A stretch of 64,000 bases of DNA from assembly GCA_033980235.1 (NCBI GenBank), contig CM067064.1, positions 6,252,501 through 6,316,500 of the forward strand, given 5' to 3'. Below, in pieces: positions 1 through 12,060 of the stretch. Both the position numbers and the translations under genes were made by a program. The DNA comes from Diadema setosum. Taxonomy: Eukaryota > Echinodermata > Echinoidea > Diadematoida > Diadematidae. A model generated the notes under the pieces. The model saw only the letters and a program-made list of their open reading frames with translations, was not told the DNA's origin and made no database searches. The first letter of the stretch is position 1, and each line of letters starts with the position of its first letter.

Positions 1-861
1 ATTCACACCTTTATATGTTAATAAAAGTACCTGTACAGTATCAGTCTTTTGCAAAGGTAGAAATGATAGTTCAACTTGAGGGATCCAAACACCAAGAATG
101 ATACAAGTTGGTGATGTTCAGAACCTGTTAGTGAGAAATAGAATTTGTGATCATAAGGATTTGTGGGCTATTATTAGTTTACAACTTTATGTGTATGTCC
201 AAAGAATAATAAAATGTACAAGATTGTAAGTTCCTTCAGTTGTGTGTTGTGTACACATTAAATAGACTTTTCTTGGAGTCAAATGTGTTTGTAGATGACT
301 CTATTTGGGTATAATCTTTGTCTTTTTATAGATACCAAGTTTACTACGTGACCATGCGGGATGGCCCATTAGTTTAGCAATCATCAAGGTACGGTATGAC
401 ATTTTAAGGAAGTATAAAGCTCTTGATTACTAGTATCCTGTGAATTTTCAAATCTACAGTGCATAACAGTCTCAGACAAGGAGTGGAAAATATTGAAACC
501 ATTTGGCAAGACACTTTTGATGTGATTTGGTTTCTGACTGGGAAATAGTAATATCCTTAAAAAAACCACACAGTTTCGTCATGTTTATGATATGATAGAT
601 AGTAAAATGTATTTTTAAATATATGTATATATTCATTTTCTGTAATGAAGAAACCAGATATACTACTGAAATATATATCCAATGACTGTATCAGGTTACA
701 TGAGCAACTTGTATTACATATAATGTTAAAGCAGTGCATTTGTAACACAATCATGATGGTGAAGATGACACAATGTGAGAATGCTACAGTGTTCAGAAAT
801 CAAAATGAGTTTTCTGCTATGTGTGCAAGAGATATCAATATGATTATAAACATATGCAGAT

Positions 862-1023
862 CAGGGCCCCATTTCAAAGATGTTAGGATAGCAACTCTTG
901 CTGGAATGGCAACTTCCCATTGCATCAGCCAATTAGGAAGCTGGATTCTTGTCATTACCATGGCAACTGTCATAACATCAAGATTTGCAATCATATCAAC
1001 TTTTTATGAAAAGGGGTCCTGGA
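862..1023. mobile_element. GGGCCCC-ended MITE
   Basis: CAGGGCCCCATTTCA and, reading inward from the other end, CCAGGACCCCTTTTCATAAA form imperfect inverted ends. A GCCATGGCAAC-like core is inside. About 162 bp, without coding capacity. A second GGGCCC-ended element is at 51369-51484. Confidence 0.5.
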
Positions 1024-1554
1024 ATGTAGACCTAACTGTCATCATTGTTTTATAATAAGTTGATAAGTGCATTCTTAGTGTGATGCTTGAAGTATCTGAC
1101 AATGACTTGAATATACAGTAATGTTATAAACATTGGCCTGCCATTACATTGATTTGTGGCCGAAGATGTCCCCATCCAGTGTACGCTGTAAGTGTACATA
1201 GTACGTATACAAACCCTTCCAGTTGTACTTACATTTATTGTCGCTGGGGTGACAAGACCTTGTATCTCAAATTTGGCAAAAATCACTTTTTGGGATTAAT
1301 TGCCAGATAATCAGTCAAGTGATGTCCTATCCAAATCCTTAAATGAAGCCATCATAGCATGTCAAAGGAGAGGCAATCCCATTTGTCACTGTGCTCTGGC
1401 TGCCATGTTTTTGTTGTTGTTGTTTTTTTCCCCTCTATTGAACATTTGAAATTTTTGAGATATGCGGTCTTGTTGCCCTAACAGTGTTATATAATTGTTG
1501 TTGTTGCTGTCATTCTTGTTTTTAAGACATGTCTCTCCATTCCTATTTCCGCAG

Positions 1555-1736
1555 TGTCACCTCCCATCGGGAAAATTGTTTCCCCCACTCATCTCGAGAT
1601 TCAAGAAGATGAAGAGCGAGTACCCAAACTTTGTTGCTCCAGAGGACCAGAGCATCGGTGCGGACTGGTCCGGCTCGATACAGGGGACCCAGGACGTGGG
1701 GGAGATGGAACCACCCATGGAGAGCTTGTCGGGAAG
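1555..1736 (+). CDS. Exon A of a PTB-domain gene (linker before the domain)
   Basis: This is an internal coding exon of 182 bp. It is preceded by a pyrimidine-rich tract ending in CCGCAG and followed by a GTGTGT donor. Of the frames open here, frame 1 is chosen because it ends with two spare bases (phase 2) that join exactly to the reading frame of the next exon at 2841. The peptide is hydrophilic and linker-like: a basic stretch RFKKMKSEYP is followed by an acidic/Gly/Ser-rich part with PEDQSIGADW and ends MESLSG. I recognise no domain in it. GC content is clearly higher than in the flanking introns, as expected for coding DNA. No start codon is identifiable, so upstream exons must lie outside the window or be undetected in the first 1.5 kb. 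The alternative frame is also open but does not splice in phase. Confidence 0.7.
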
Positions 1737-1863
1737 GTGTGTGTGTGTACAGTATGTCCAAAAAAAATTACAATTGAATTTTCGCATTGATTACACCCAA
1801 TATGATTAAACCATCAAAATGCTACTTCAGGGTCTTAAAATAGAATGTCTTAGCTCTATTTTG

Positions 1864-2091
1864 CAGAAAACCCCATTCAATTTGGTCAAGTGTTCACAGA
1901 GAAATGTGGATCATTGTAAAGCATGTCAGTAGTCTGATTCTTCCAAGTTTAGCACTTGGATGCTCTTGGAACTGCATATTAATGCAGGACCACAATAGAC
2001 AGAACTTGGAGGGAAGAGATTCCTGACATGCTCTACAAAATTCCTCATTTTTCTTTGACCACTGAAGCAAAATCAAATGGGGTTTTCTGTA
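1864..2091. mobile_element. Hairpin (foldback) MITE
   Basis: The whole 228 bp is one imperfect palindrome. CAGAAAACCCCATTCAATTT is mirrored by the right end read in reverse, and the match continues inward through CAAGTGT/GTCAAAG, GCATGTCAG and CTTCCAAG to a centre at GCATATTAATGC (about 1980). Confidence 0.7.
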
Positions 2092-2415
2092 AGATGTGGG
2101 CAATGAGTTATAGTTTCATACCCTGAAATTGTATTTGGTTTGATTCACTATTTTTAAAGTTACTGTTGCGGAGGGTACCATTATAATTTTTTGGGGGGAC
2201 ATACGGTAGTGTGCATGAAACACAAGTCTACAGGTCGCTGAATTTTTTGTGTATTAGTGAGGCTTTATTCTAGCATGTCAGTAAGAATTGTGTACACAAA
2301 GTCAGTTCTGGAATAGACAAACATAGATTGGAGCTTAACATAGATTGAAGTAAATACTCACAAGTGTTAAGTGAGTCCGAAGTTGCTGTGTGCGGATGTC
2401 TGCCGTGGTTATGCC

Positions 2416-2603
<188 letters not shown>

Positions 2604-2817
2604 TAGTGTGTTTGATGAAAAAAGAAATGGAAATGAATTAAATTTTATCCAGTTATAAATGAAACCTTGATGTACATACATGTATGTGTCATTTGCTAAA
2701 TACTCTTGATGAAAACTTTGCTGTCATGATATTATTATAATCTTTTTAATCAATTTCATTGAATCTGTGATGAAGTACATGTACAAGGCATATATTAATG
2801 TCTCTTTTTCCCCTCTT

Positions 2818-2834
2818 CCCCCCCCCCCCCCCTT
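2818..2834 (+). promoter_or_regulatory. Poly-C part of the exon B 3' splice site
   Basis: About 15 consecutive C bases sit immediately before TTCTGCAG, so the polypyrimidine tract of this intron is largely a C homopolymer after a T-rich part. Confidence 0.6.
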
Positions 2835-2840
2835 CTGCAG

Positions 2841-2886
2841 CTCATTCCACAGAGTCCAGTACATTGGGAGAGTTTCAACTGGAACA
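2841..2886 (+). CDS. Exon B, first beta-strand of the PTB/PID domain
   Basis: This is a 46-bp exon. Its acceptor follows a very long polypyrimidine tract (T-rich, then about 15 C) ending TTCTGCAG, and its donor is a strong GTAAGT. Joined to the two bases left from exon A, it encodes SSFHRVQYIGRVSTGT. The F-x-V-x-Y-(I/L)-G-x-V pattern is the hallmark first strand of PTB/PID domains, as in FE65, Numb and TBC1D1/TBC1D4. The exon ends on a complete codon (phase 0). The splice match in phase on both sides is the main support. Confidence 0.75.
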
Positions 2887-3149
2887 GTAAGTATCATGGC
2901 TTTGTTTAATCAGACTGACTAGAACAAATGTGGTTATCACATAAAACCATCACACCAAAAACAGCTTATTTGAATTTCAGTCACCATGGCAGTATAGCCA
3001 GGTTAAAATTACAAGGCTGTGGACATTCAGTTGTTGCTATGGAAACTGTATTTATTGTCCTTTCCTGTGATTGCATATGATTACCACTCCATTCCAGTGC
3101 TCCACATACAAGTTGTACTGCATTGTCGGGCACTTTGTGGGTCTGTACT

Positions 3150-3490
3150 TCACTTGTACTCCTGTGTGCACCCCTTCATGTCCCTGTGTGCCCCTTTGCA
3201 CCCCATGTACCCCTTTTGCACTCTTATGTACACATTTATACCTTTGTGTACCCCTGTGCACACCTTTGAACCTGTGTAGATGCCTAGCTGTTTTCCCCCG
3301 TGCACATGTCACCCCTGTGTACCCCTTTGTGTAACCCTGTGCATTCCTGCGGGCACCCACAAGAACCGTCATGCACCACCCTGTACCACCCCAGTGTACA
3401 CACTTGTGCACCCTCTGTTCTTTCCTGTGTACCGTGACTGTGCCATTTGCGCCCATGTTAACCCCATGCACCCAATATATCCCTAGTGTA
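3150..3490 (+). repeat. Degenerate TGTGTACCCC minisatellite in intron B-C
   Basis: Words such as TGTGTACCCCTTTGCACCCC recur every 10-12 bp for about 340 bp. The open frames here (149 codons on the minus strand) follow from the repeat and are not called genes. Confidence 0.8.
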
Positions 3491-3713
3491 CCTTTACACA
3501 TCTGTTTGCATGTAGATGAATATTTGTTTCTTTCATTCGTATAGAAAAAAGCCTGACATACTCTATTTGCCTGTAGGATTCCATATTTGGTGGTGTACCG
3601 ACATTAGATATCTGCTGTCATATTCTCTGTGCGAATTTGTTGATAAGGTTTTCACAAACACTTCAACACAACCCCCTTTATGAGGTTCATTTTCTGTCAT
3701 TGTCAATACCTAG

Positions 3714-3782
3714 AATGGAGGAACAGAAGTCATTGAAGATGGTGTGAAGCAAGTCCTGAATGATGAGGGAAATATCAGGCGG
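3714..3782 (+). CDS. Exon C, helix alpha-1 region of the PTB/PID domain
   Basis: This 69-bp exon of 23 whole codons starts and ends in phase 0, with a CCTAG acceptor and a GTGAGT donor. It encodes NGGTEVIEDGVKQVL followed by NDEGNIRR. In PTB domains the first strand is followed by a short loop and an amphipathic helix with the pattern G-x-x-(V/I)-(I/V)-x-(D/E)-(A/G)-(V/I)-(K/R), as in GULP1/CED-6 and EPS8. This exon matches that order and spacing. Confidence 0.75.
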
Positions 3783-5539
3783 GTGAGTGTTCATGAATTA
3801 AAGATGAAATATAGTTTCCATATACCTGGTAAATGCAGAAACTGTCGACTTTGCTCAGAAATGCACACATGCAGTGTATGCATGTAGAGATGTAGTGTAG
3901 AATAACACTGATGACACGATTTCAGTTGGGTGATGACGAAAATGTGAAATATTTATCAGATATTGGTTGCCCATGATCCACACATCTTCAAAGGGGACAC
4001 TTAAAAGTCGAAGCAGTACTAAGCGATCACACCCTTACATAGGCATACCTCAATTTCTCCTCTGAAATCAATGGTAGCACTCATGACCTTGTACCAGTGA
4101 TTGCATCGTGCATGAATCTTCCTTTATAAGATACCAGTACACTGTGCCATTTTATCATCAATATCACCAGATCATTACTGATTGACTTTAATATGAGACA
4201 AAAGATATATCAAATTGATCGCTTACCACTTAACTCAAGAGACTTCAGTAGTTACTCCGTTCTGTACTGCCCAGATGTCAACAATTTAACATCCTTTATG
4301 GCTACCAATAGAAAGCATGCATAACAAGAATAAAAGTTCAGCAGTTTCCAAAGGCCGAACGATACAGAACCCCTTTTATACACACTACACCCAGCAGAGT
4401 GTGGCACGAAATACCTTCTATACCAAGTTCTCTTCGGATCATACCTTTCCAGCCTGTCTACAACTCCGTTATTAGTCCTGACATTAACAAAATGACATTT
4501 CTAAGAGATGAGCCGGATGCTGCACCTGGCCTGCAACAAATTAATTCACAGAGACTCCAACTCTCCCGTTTTCGACAGGAGATCTCCCGCCAAAAACCTA
4601 TTTTTGCAAAATCTCCCGTTCTCCCGTTTGAGATTTAATTTCTCCTGCCCTGGCTCAATGTCTCCCATTGGAAAGGATTTCTTACTTATTGCTATCGTAT
4701 GTTGCAAAAATAAGCCTTAGATAGCACCAGAGAGCATCTATGACCCTAGGAACTTAGCACTTCGCACACAAACTTGGAGTCTCCCGTTTGCTAGGGGTTT
4801 CGGGAGGGAGAATCTCCAGATCAGAAGGTGCTTGGGGTTGGAGTCTCTGAATTCAGTTCACGGGCCAAATTATGTAAACGTACACATACCACCCTGTCAC
4901 GGTACTAGAACAGGAACAACCATAGAGAAAAGTAAAGAGAGAAAGAAGGATGACAATTAAATGTACATTGGAAATCTATGATCTTGCATCTTGCAAACAA
5001 AGCAAGTGTATGAGATAGTCTTTATGGAGCTACAATGATATGAAATTCATCTGTGCTTTTTGAAAAAAGGCAAGAAGGAGATTAAAGAATCTTCCGGTGT
5101 TGGGATCAAAATAACATGATGATTGCAAGATGGATTTTGTGTAATATGTTTTATGTTATTGACAAGTCCATTTTCCTTTCTCGCTAGTAAAGGAAGGTTG
5201 TGCTATGCAATTGAGGGAATGAAGGATTTGGAATTTCAATTTGAAGTTAATATTACGAAGAGTTTTTTTTATCGAGATGTTGACATGTCATACGATGACT
5301 GAAAATTTCATGTTATTTGGTCAAGTCATTTTTGAGCTACTTCATTCACAAAATTCATCAGAAAGAAATGGGGAAAAAAAGGAAGAATCCATACAGATAC
5401 AACAGGTGATACACTGATGACGTATCACCTAATTATCTCAGAGCTTCCTTACATACACCTGCTCCTAGCTGTGACTTCCTCTTTCTTTTCTTTCTGTCTG
5501 TCTGTCTTCCTGTACTTTGTTACCATGACAACATGACAG
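3783..5539 (+). other. Intron C-D
   Basis: This intron holds no additional exon that can be phased. It contains one TCTCCCG-rich MITE at 4528-4866. Confidence 0.6.
4528..4866. mobile_element. MITE with GAGACTCCAAC inverted ends
   Basis: GGCCTGCAACAAATTAATTC then AGAGACTCCAAC on the left is mirrored on the right by GTTGGAGTCTCTGAATTCAG and CGGGCC. The interior repeats TCTCCCGTT. Length is about 339 bp. Confidence 0.65.
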
Positions 5540-5685
5540 AACATGATTCTGGAGCTCGGCGAGACGCTGGTCATGGTGTATGACTTGGACGAAACGAAGG
5601 CGATGCTGATGAAGCACAGCTACCCCGAGATCTCGTCATGCGGCCGGCGCATGGACCACGTCAAGTGCTTTGCCTTTGTGGTCGG
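5540..5685 (+). CDS. Exon D, beta-sheet core of the PTB/PID domain
   Basis: This 146-bp exon starts in phase 0 after CATGACAG and ends with two spare bases before GTGAGT. It encodes the central strands: NMILELGETLVMVYDLDETK, a short turn, HSYPEISSCGRRMDHVKCFA, then FVV. The pattern of a strand ending in D-x-x-(T/S)-K, then P-x-x-x-I-S-x-C, then F-(A/G)-F-(V/I) is typical of PTB domains. The EISSC...H...F-x-F stretch most resembles the second PTB of the Rab GAPs TBC1D1/TBC1D4 as I remember them. EPS8, FE65 and GULP-type domains share the same skeleton, so the family cannot be settled here. This exon is markedly GC-rich against its introns. Confidence 0.8.
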
Positions 5686-7668
5686 GTGAGTAAAAAATCC
5701 ATGGCAGTTTGCATGCCTAAACGAACCATGTTTCCATGGAAACAGGATCTACCTTATCCTCCCCAGTTATCTTGAATGGACGTCCGAGTTATGAATGCCC
5801 TTCCTTGGGGTAATATGATGTTTGTTTCTGTTGCATTTTTTGATCTTCACCTGTACAAGCAAATCACAAAGTGAAACAACACAGCAAACCTGCCGATGTG
5901 AGAGAGCAATAAAGGCAAGCCTGTATCACACTGCACCACTGAGGCAAGTGATGTTATCAGAATTTTCTGCGACAAGAAGGCGCGATATCAAATTTTCCGT
6001 CAGTTTCTTGTAGAAATCACTGCCATAGTGTGCTTAATGATACTCACGTGTTGTAAGCCGGACTTGTTAAATGATGACGCTGATGCTGCCAGTCTCCAAT
6101 TGAAATCACATGGATTTGTTAGACAATTTTATAAAACAGCCCCTATAAAGGGTGAACTACATTACATGAATGATAGTGAAACATCTTTACAGAAATAGCT
6201 ATGTCACACATGAAATGATTTCAACCATTCGCATTAACTAATGCAATAAATATAAATTCCATACATCATGAAAACTCAATATTTTGGTTCCATTTAATAA
6301 TTCACGTTTGGCGGCAAGTTCAGTTCAATTTACATGTAGTTTAAGAAGTAGTAGAAAAAGAAGAAGAAGAAGAAGAAGAAGAAGAAGAAGAAGAAGAAGA
6401 AGAAGAAGAAGAAATTGGAAAGGTTTCACTCACCAGTCTGTGGTCACAACACGCCCTTACTGCATTGACCCAACAATAGTGCATTTTTCCATTTACCACA
6501 CAAGCATTTGATTTGAATGAACTCTCTGATGCATGACAGTACTGTATTGAATTTCCAATTTCCTGTGGAAACTACTGTATAAATGTGCTTCAAAATGCTC
6601 AAGTTTTCATTTAGGATGTCATATGCATTTCAATACTTTAAGTAAATTTGTACACATTGGCTATTCATCCGTGATTTCCCTGTGTGTGAAGTTTTAAACA
6701 GGAAGTATGCCTTCATGTTACAGGACATGTGATGGCATATGTTAAAATTTCACCATCTTTATAATTTTCATAATTCCATTATTTGCATAAAACATACGAT
6801 GCGACAGTTGATTCCATGAATCTGTGAAATGTGTGATTCATGGAATCTCTGCTAATGACTGGTTTTTACCTCTAATGATCAGCTGGTCACTGTCACATTA
6901 TCAGGGGCAGAGCTGCCCAAGACATCTGCCATTAAGTATCTATCAAGGCCAGCAGAACCGGGGGGCCACTTTTTTGCCACATACAAAGGAATACAAAAGG
7001 TGTCACCACTTTTAACCCCCCCCCCCCCCCACTTTTTTTTTACCCCAGAAGTGCGTAAGTGGCACTAGAAAGAAATGATCTATTCATTTTTGCGTTGAAG
7101 ACTTCTTTTTTTTTTTTGGTTGTCAGCTGAAGAAACCCAGAAGTGGCACCTTACAGCATTTGCGCTGGCCTTTTATTTTTCTTTTTTTTTTCTTCTCTTT
7201 TTGTTTTGCTTGTTAGCTGATGAAATCCGGAAGTGGCACCAGAAGTCTGAAGTGCCCTCCCCCCCCCCCCCCCCACACACACACACTTGATAATGTAGCA
7301 CCGGCCATGTCTATATCATTGATACTTGTATCTGTTGAGAGCTCTGGTATGTGAAGGTGGTGTATTTTACAGAATGCAATGTGAAATTCATTTGTAGAAG
7401 TAACCAGCTCACCTGAGTAGATGAGGGATGTCATTATTGGAGTCGACATTTAATGTATCACCTGCTTATGGGAAATATTTCGAGGAGTATTTCGTTATTC
7501 CGATGCATGATCAATGAAAAGGCAGTAGTTTTCAATTATCATTATTTTTTAAATGAGCTTCCATGGCTTTAGCTGGTATCATCTTAATTGGAACTGCAAT
7601 CAATTTTTCTGTGATCTGTATTATAGCCCTGATTCTAATAGGCTGAATGGATTTCTTTCGGTTTTCAG
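5686..7668 (+). other. Intron D-E
   Basis: This intron holds a (GAA)n tract and two C-runs (near 7017 and 7258). No further exon is supported. Confidence 0.6.
6354..6413 (+). repeat. (GAA)n microsatellite
   Basis: About 19 GAA units in the intron between exons D and E, a purine tract able to form triplex DNA. Confidence 0.95.
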
Positions 7669-7735
7669 AGACACAACTTGTTCCATATCCAAGTCATTCC
7701 AGTGCCATGTGTTTGAAGCCCAATCTGAAGTCGAG
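7669..7735 (+). CDS. Exon E, last beta-strand of the PTB/PID domain
   Basis: This 67-bp exon follows TTTTCAG and is followed by GTGAGT. Its first base completes the glycine codon left by exon D. It encodes GDTTCSISKSFQCHVFEAQS and then EVE. The F-x-C-H-V-F-x-A motif is the conserved final strand of PTB/PID domains. The exon ends in phase 0 just where the C-terminal helix should start, so at least one further exon must complete the domain. No exon that fits directly was found in the next 24 kb; the best partial candidate is at 31891-31936. Confidence 0.75.
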
Positions 7736-8440
7736 GTGAGTGATAGCCATCCGCTCCTCTCGTTACATCCTCGTATCTCTTACGGTACCATGGCTTTTGT
7801 GATTGGCAGTGTCAAATGATACAGCGTGACAGTGTCAAATGATACAGCATGATCCAAGGTCTGGTCAGCTGTGTGTGTGCTGCAGAGCAGTATTGCCCCA
7901 TTACATCTGACATGTGCAGCACCCCGTAGATTGAATGCATTGGTTGCTCAGTCCCATAAAGCAGTTTGATAGCCCTTTTAGTGCTAGGAGAGCTAATTGG
8001 TGCCAAGAACCCCATAGCTTTGTACACACTTTTCAAAGTCCCTGGCTCAGAAAGGGTTTAAAGAACAATGAGATGATGATGCATGGCAGTGAGGCGTGAT
8101 TGAGGAACTCTGAGTTCAGTATAATGAATACTCTCCTAATATCGGACTCTGGAAATACACATTGTAATCTTGAAGAGCCTAGGTTATCAGACAAGCACTC
8201 CCCACCCCCCCCCCCCACGATCACAAGGATTTGCAATTAATCATTATATTGATTTACAGATGCAACCATTTTCCATGTACTGAGTATGTTTCCAATTGGT
8301 TGTAACTGTCTGTAGAAGAGGCCTCAAGTGTGTTAGTGATAGTACACGTATGGCTGTGTAGTAAACTGAGTGAAGAACAAAAAGGATTTTCAATGTGTCA
8401 TCTCTTCTAAGCCTTAAAGAATATCGCATTTCTGTAATTT

Positions 8441-8466
8441 CTTTCTTTCTTTCTTTCTTTCTTTTT
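8441..8466 (+). repeat. (CTTT)n short microsatellite
   Basis: Six TTTC units after AATTTC. Confidence 0.8.
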
Positions 8467-9094
8467 TGCCTAATACTTTGCTATTTTTGCTGATCGGCTG
8501 AATCATGCACTTGTACATGCTTCCTTCACCAATCAGCGCCTCTCATAGTTTTACCGTAAAAGAGTAAATTTTATAGGTGTGGACATTTTTGCACATTTCA
8601 TGCAACATGAAGCTAGAATGAAAATTAAAGCATGCAAATGTTTTATTGTAATATGTAGTAATATTTGTATATCTTTGATTTTGCAGAATTTAAAATGTGA
8701 AGTTCATTTTACCTGACTGAGCACAAGAAATTACTCATGGTCATATATCAAGTTGAAGGGAGGTTAGCCCCATATTAAGTTCATCTGGGGGCAGCTTTCT
8801 CAAGATTTGTAATTATAGAGTTTTGTTATTGTTGTTTTCATTGAATGGAGTGGGACATTTGACATATTTGCTGCAAAACTAAGTGACTGCAGCATTTGAA
8901 ATACCAAAATTGACATATTAAAGATGATATTGTGAAGCTTTAGTACAGACTCTTCATATTGCAGTGCTAAGGAAATTCAGCGAAAAGGAGCTATGCAGCA
9001 ATATTCCAAAGGTTTTCACAGTCTCTATTCCACAGTGTATTGATCTCCTTCTTTTCATGGTACAATGTACTGAGTTGATGCTGTTTACCGACTA

Positions 9095-9425
9095 TTGCTA
9101 GTCACCTGGGGCGAAGCATTGGGGGTTGGTATCCTTCACCTATTTTCTGATGTAGGTATGTGGGCGGGCCACTTAATTCGGTTTGCACCCCACTCATTGT
9201 GTGTTGGATTTTTATACCTGCATGAGTTGTGGCTTGCTCACACATTGGACCTCCATTTAATGTCCTATCCGAGGGACAACATGTTTTTGTTTCTTAACCT
9301 GAGGGAGTGGCTTGATTACCCACAACAGCGCTCCACTAGATGGGACTCGTACCCGGGCCGTTTGATTGCTAGGCAGATGTGCAGTAGACTGAGCCACCTA
9401 ACCGCCCACTACATTGATGATATTA
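9095..9425 (-). mobile_element. tRNA-derived SINE on the minus strand
   Basis: Read on the minus strand, GGTGGCTCAGTCTACTGCAC (A-box-like, 9383-9402) is followed about 45 bp later by GGGTACGAGTCCC (B-box-like, 9342-9354). These are the internal promoter elements of a tRNA gene. The body then carries CGGATAGGACATTAAATGGA, GGTCC and AGCCACAACTC, words I associate with SINEs of marine invertebrates. The tRNA part does not fold into a complete functional tRNA that I can verify. Confidence 0.65.
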
Positions 9426-9773
9426 ACATTGATTGTACTCCCGTCCTTGCATAATAAGTAGTGAGTGGGTGAATTTTGATGGTTGTTTGCTTCTTTTTTA
9501 ATCATTTTTCCATGTTCAATGTCTCCAGCGACCACAGGAATGATTTTTTTCCCCCTGCTCATTAGGACACCCACGCAGGTTTACCGGATGTTCTTGTACT
9601 ATGTACAATTTACATCCTGTGTAACGGCCCAGTGTACTACCTCCTTACGTTAAACCATTTGGAAACATGCTTAGATTACCTTTTGTAATGCAATTACAGA
9701 CGTTTGATGATTGCTTTGATGGATTGTTCATAAAACCGTATGTAATCAATGAATATTCAGTTTATAGATATAC

Positions 9774-10145
9774 CTTAAAGGGATGGTATAGCTTTGCTTC
9801 AAATGGGGCTTCATGTTTCCAACTTCTTCTTTTTTTTAAATAAGATAATGAGAAATTTCTTATGTAATATTAAAGAGCATCGTCTGAGAGGAATATAAAG
9901 TTTATTTGATGAAAATTGGTTTTTAAATGGCTGAGATATCCAAAACTAAGTGATCCTCATAAAAGGTGGGACCCTTCTTTAATCAAATAGGATTTCTTTG
10001 TTTTACTTTGTTTTGTGGATATCTCAGTGATTTCAAAACTGATTTTCAATGAATAAACTTTGAATTCCTCTTAGAATTGTATGCTCTTTCATATTTCATA
10101 AATGGTTTCTGATTATCTCGCAAAAAAAAAAAAAAAACTATACAG
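9774..10145. mobile_element. AAAGGGATGGT-ended MITE, copy 1
   Basis: It begins CTTAAAGGGATGGTATAG and ends AAACTATAC, with a mirrored inner pair GGCTGAGATATCC / GGATATCTCAG. Two other copies are at 46501-46867 and 55829-56219. About 370 bp. Confidence 0.75.
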
Positions 10146-10673
10146 TTTTCCTATAGACCCTTATACACCATCTAAGAACCCAGATAAGGGGTCTTCAAGA
10201 ACACTGTCTTCGCCCTTCATGTTGACCCTGATCAGGTCGTCATCTGCAGGTGCTTGTACACGGCATTTATTTTTGTCCCCCTGTGCCTTTCACTAATGGA
10301 TGGTCATTACTCACTAATGATCACCTGGTTGATGCCACATTTCTATGGCAAGAGCTGTTTGAAGACATGCGCCTGCAAGCGTCTACATTGTATAACATTG
10401 ATACCTGTTAAGAGCTGGAGATGAGGGAGGTATTGGATTTCACAGAGTGCACTTCAGAAATTAATCAAGTAGCATTTGTCGATCAAGCCAAGGGTATTGA
10501 ATTTTAGAATTTAATGTATCACTTATGTATGGAAAGTATTTCAAGTCACACTTTGGCATACGTGTACAAGGTACAAAGGTACATCTTCAACTTTGACTGA
10601 GGAGGCATTTTGACAATAGATCCACACTTTACCTCCACATTTGCCTTTTCATATATCAGCCTGACAGTGAGTA

Positions 10674-10882
10674 CTGTAAAAGTGGATATTTTCGCGCGAC
10701 TGATTTTTCGCGCTAGGCCGGGTCAGAAGAGTTTCGTGTGTTTTTAATTCCGCGGAATCAAGACATCACGCACAGGAACGTATGGCAAGCAAAAATATTC
10801 GCGTGTTTTTATTTTCGCGTTAGTTTCTGGTTGCGCGAAATGCACGAAAATTTCAACACCGCGAAAATTTCCACTTTTACAG
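10674..10882. mobile_element. CTGTAAAAGTGG-ended MITE with TA target duplication
   Basis: CTGTAAAAGTGGATATTTTC and its inverse GAAAATTTCCACTTTTACAG flank a CG-rich interior (TTCGCGCG). TA lies on both sides (10672-10673, 10883-10884), as for Tc1/mariner-type elements. Confidence 0.85.
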
Positions 10883-11639
10883 TATAAGTTGTCCTTCGGC
10901 AAGAGGGCAAGTTGGTTCATGAAACCCTGGCTACCTATTAAGATATTGCAGCCTCATCCCCAGCGGCACCCCCATTCCCATAGGTTCTGCTGAGTAAGAA
11001 GGAGAAAAAAAAAAAACTGTGCAAAAGGTTGTGTTACCATACTGGACCCTTCGAGCTTCTGGTGTGTCATGTGATGTAGTATTGTTGTAATTGTAATGGC
11101 AGCTCACAAATTACTTCTAAAAGATTAATACAGGTGTCTCCACTTAACCAGTTGTACATGTAGCTATGATGGTATCTGATGGAGAATAATATTATTATTT
11201 CTAACCCAATTAAGCGATGTGACCAATTAAAGATAATTTCGCAAAAAAACAACAACCAAAATCATTCATTCTGAACATACAACAAGCCTTCTACCACTTG
11301 CTTGGTACCTATTATGTATGCAATTAAGTGCTCCATTTACGTAATTATTTGGTGCTTAATGAACAGTGGAGACATTCTGCATGAAGTGGAGAAGGAAATG
11401 AAATAAAACTGCTAGAGGGAAAATGGCATTACAATAGTCCCCACTCATTCGAGCACCACTTAACCCATCCACGTACGGGCCTCTTTAAAAGCTCATGAAT
11501 TTCACTGATTCCAGGTAGTCTAGAATGTCAGATTGTGATCAAGGATTGGTTTAGGGGTGAACTTTTGTAGATTACAGTGGAGATAGTATGGAGTATATGG
11601 TAGATAGTTAGGTGGGTATTAAGATAGATAAAATAGATT

Positions 11640-11695
11640 GAAAATGGATAGATACATGAATGGATAGCTAAATAGTTAGAAAGATAGATATGTGA

Positions 11696-11754
<59 letters not shown>

Positions 11755-11882
11755 TGTGAATACATACATAGATACTCTTGTAGATAGATAGACAGATAGG
11801 TACTTGAATAGATAGATATACAAAAGTAGATAGACAGATAGATAGACAGATAGATAGACAGATAGATAGACAGAAAGATAGA
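11640..11882 (+). repeat. (GATA)n/(GACA)n microsatellite
   Basis: A long, partly perfect GATA tract has a perfect core at 11695-11752 and GACAGATA variants downstream. It yields SIYL-repeat open frames on the minus strand that are not genes. Confidence 0.95.
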
Positions 11883-11890
11883 TACATGTA

Positions 11891-12060
11891 CAGACCTTCC
11901 AACCATTCTGAATTTAGAGGAAAGAATCTGAATTTTGACCATTCCCAGCTTTTGTTTCAGTAGAAGTTTCCTATTTTTCTTGATGATATTAGTACACACT
12001 CTTATGGGAACTGTCCATTCTTTCCTACTTTTGAGCCAAATCCTCTTTTTTTTCTTTTTT
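11891..12060 (-). mobile_element. CAGACCT-ended MITE, inverted copy
   Basis: CAGACCTTCCAACCATTCTG, GGAAAGAATCTGAATTTTGA and CATTCCCAGCTTTTGTTTC match the reverse complement of 45700-45891. Its right end is obscured by a T-rich tract. Confidence 0.65.

Noticed and set aside
1554..1790. Alternative frame of exon A starting MSPPIGKIVSPTHLEIQEDE
   Set aside because: Open by chance. It does not splice in frame to exon B, whereas frame 1 does and continues into the PTB domain.
3052..3501. 149-codon minus-strand frame rich in G, T, V and H
   Set aside because: Translation of the degenerate TGTGTACCCC minisatellite inside an intron of the PTB gene.
11528..11999. SIYL-repeat frames
   Set aside because: Translation of the GATA microsatellite.
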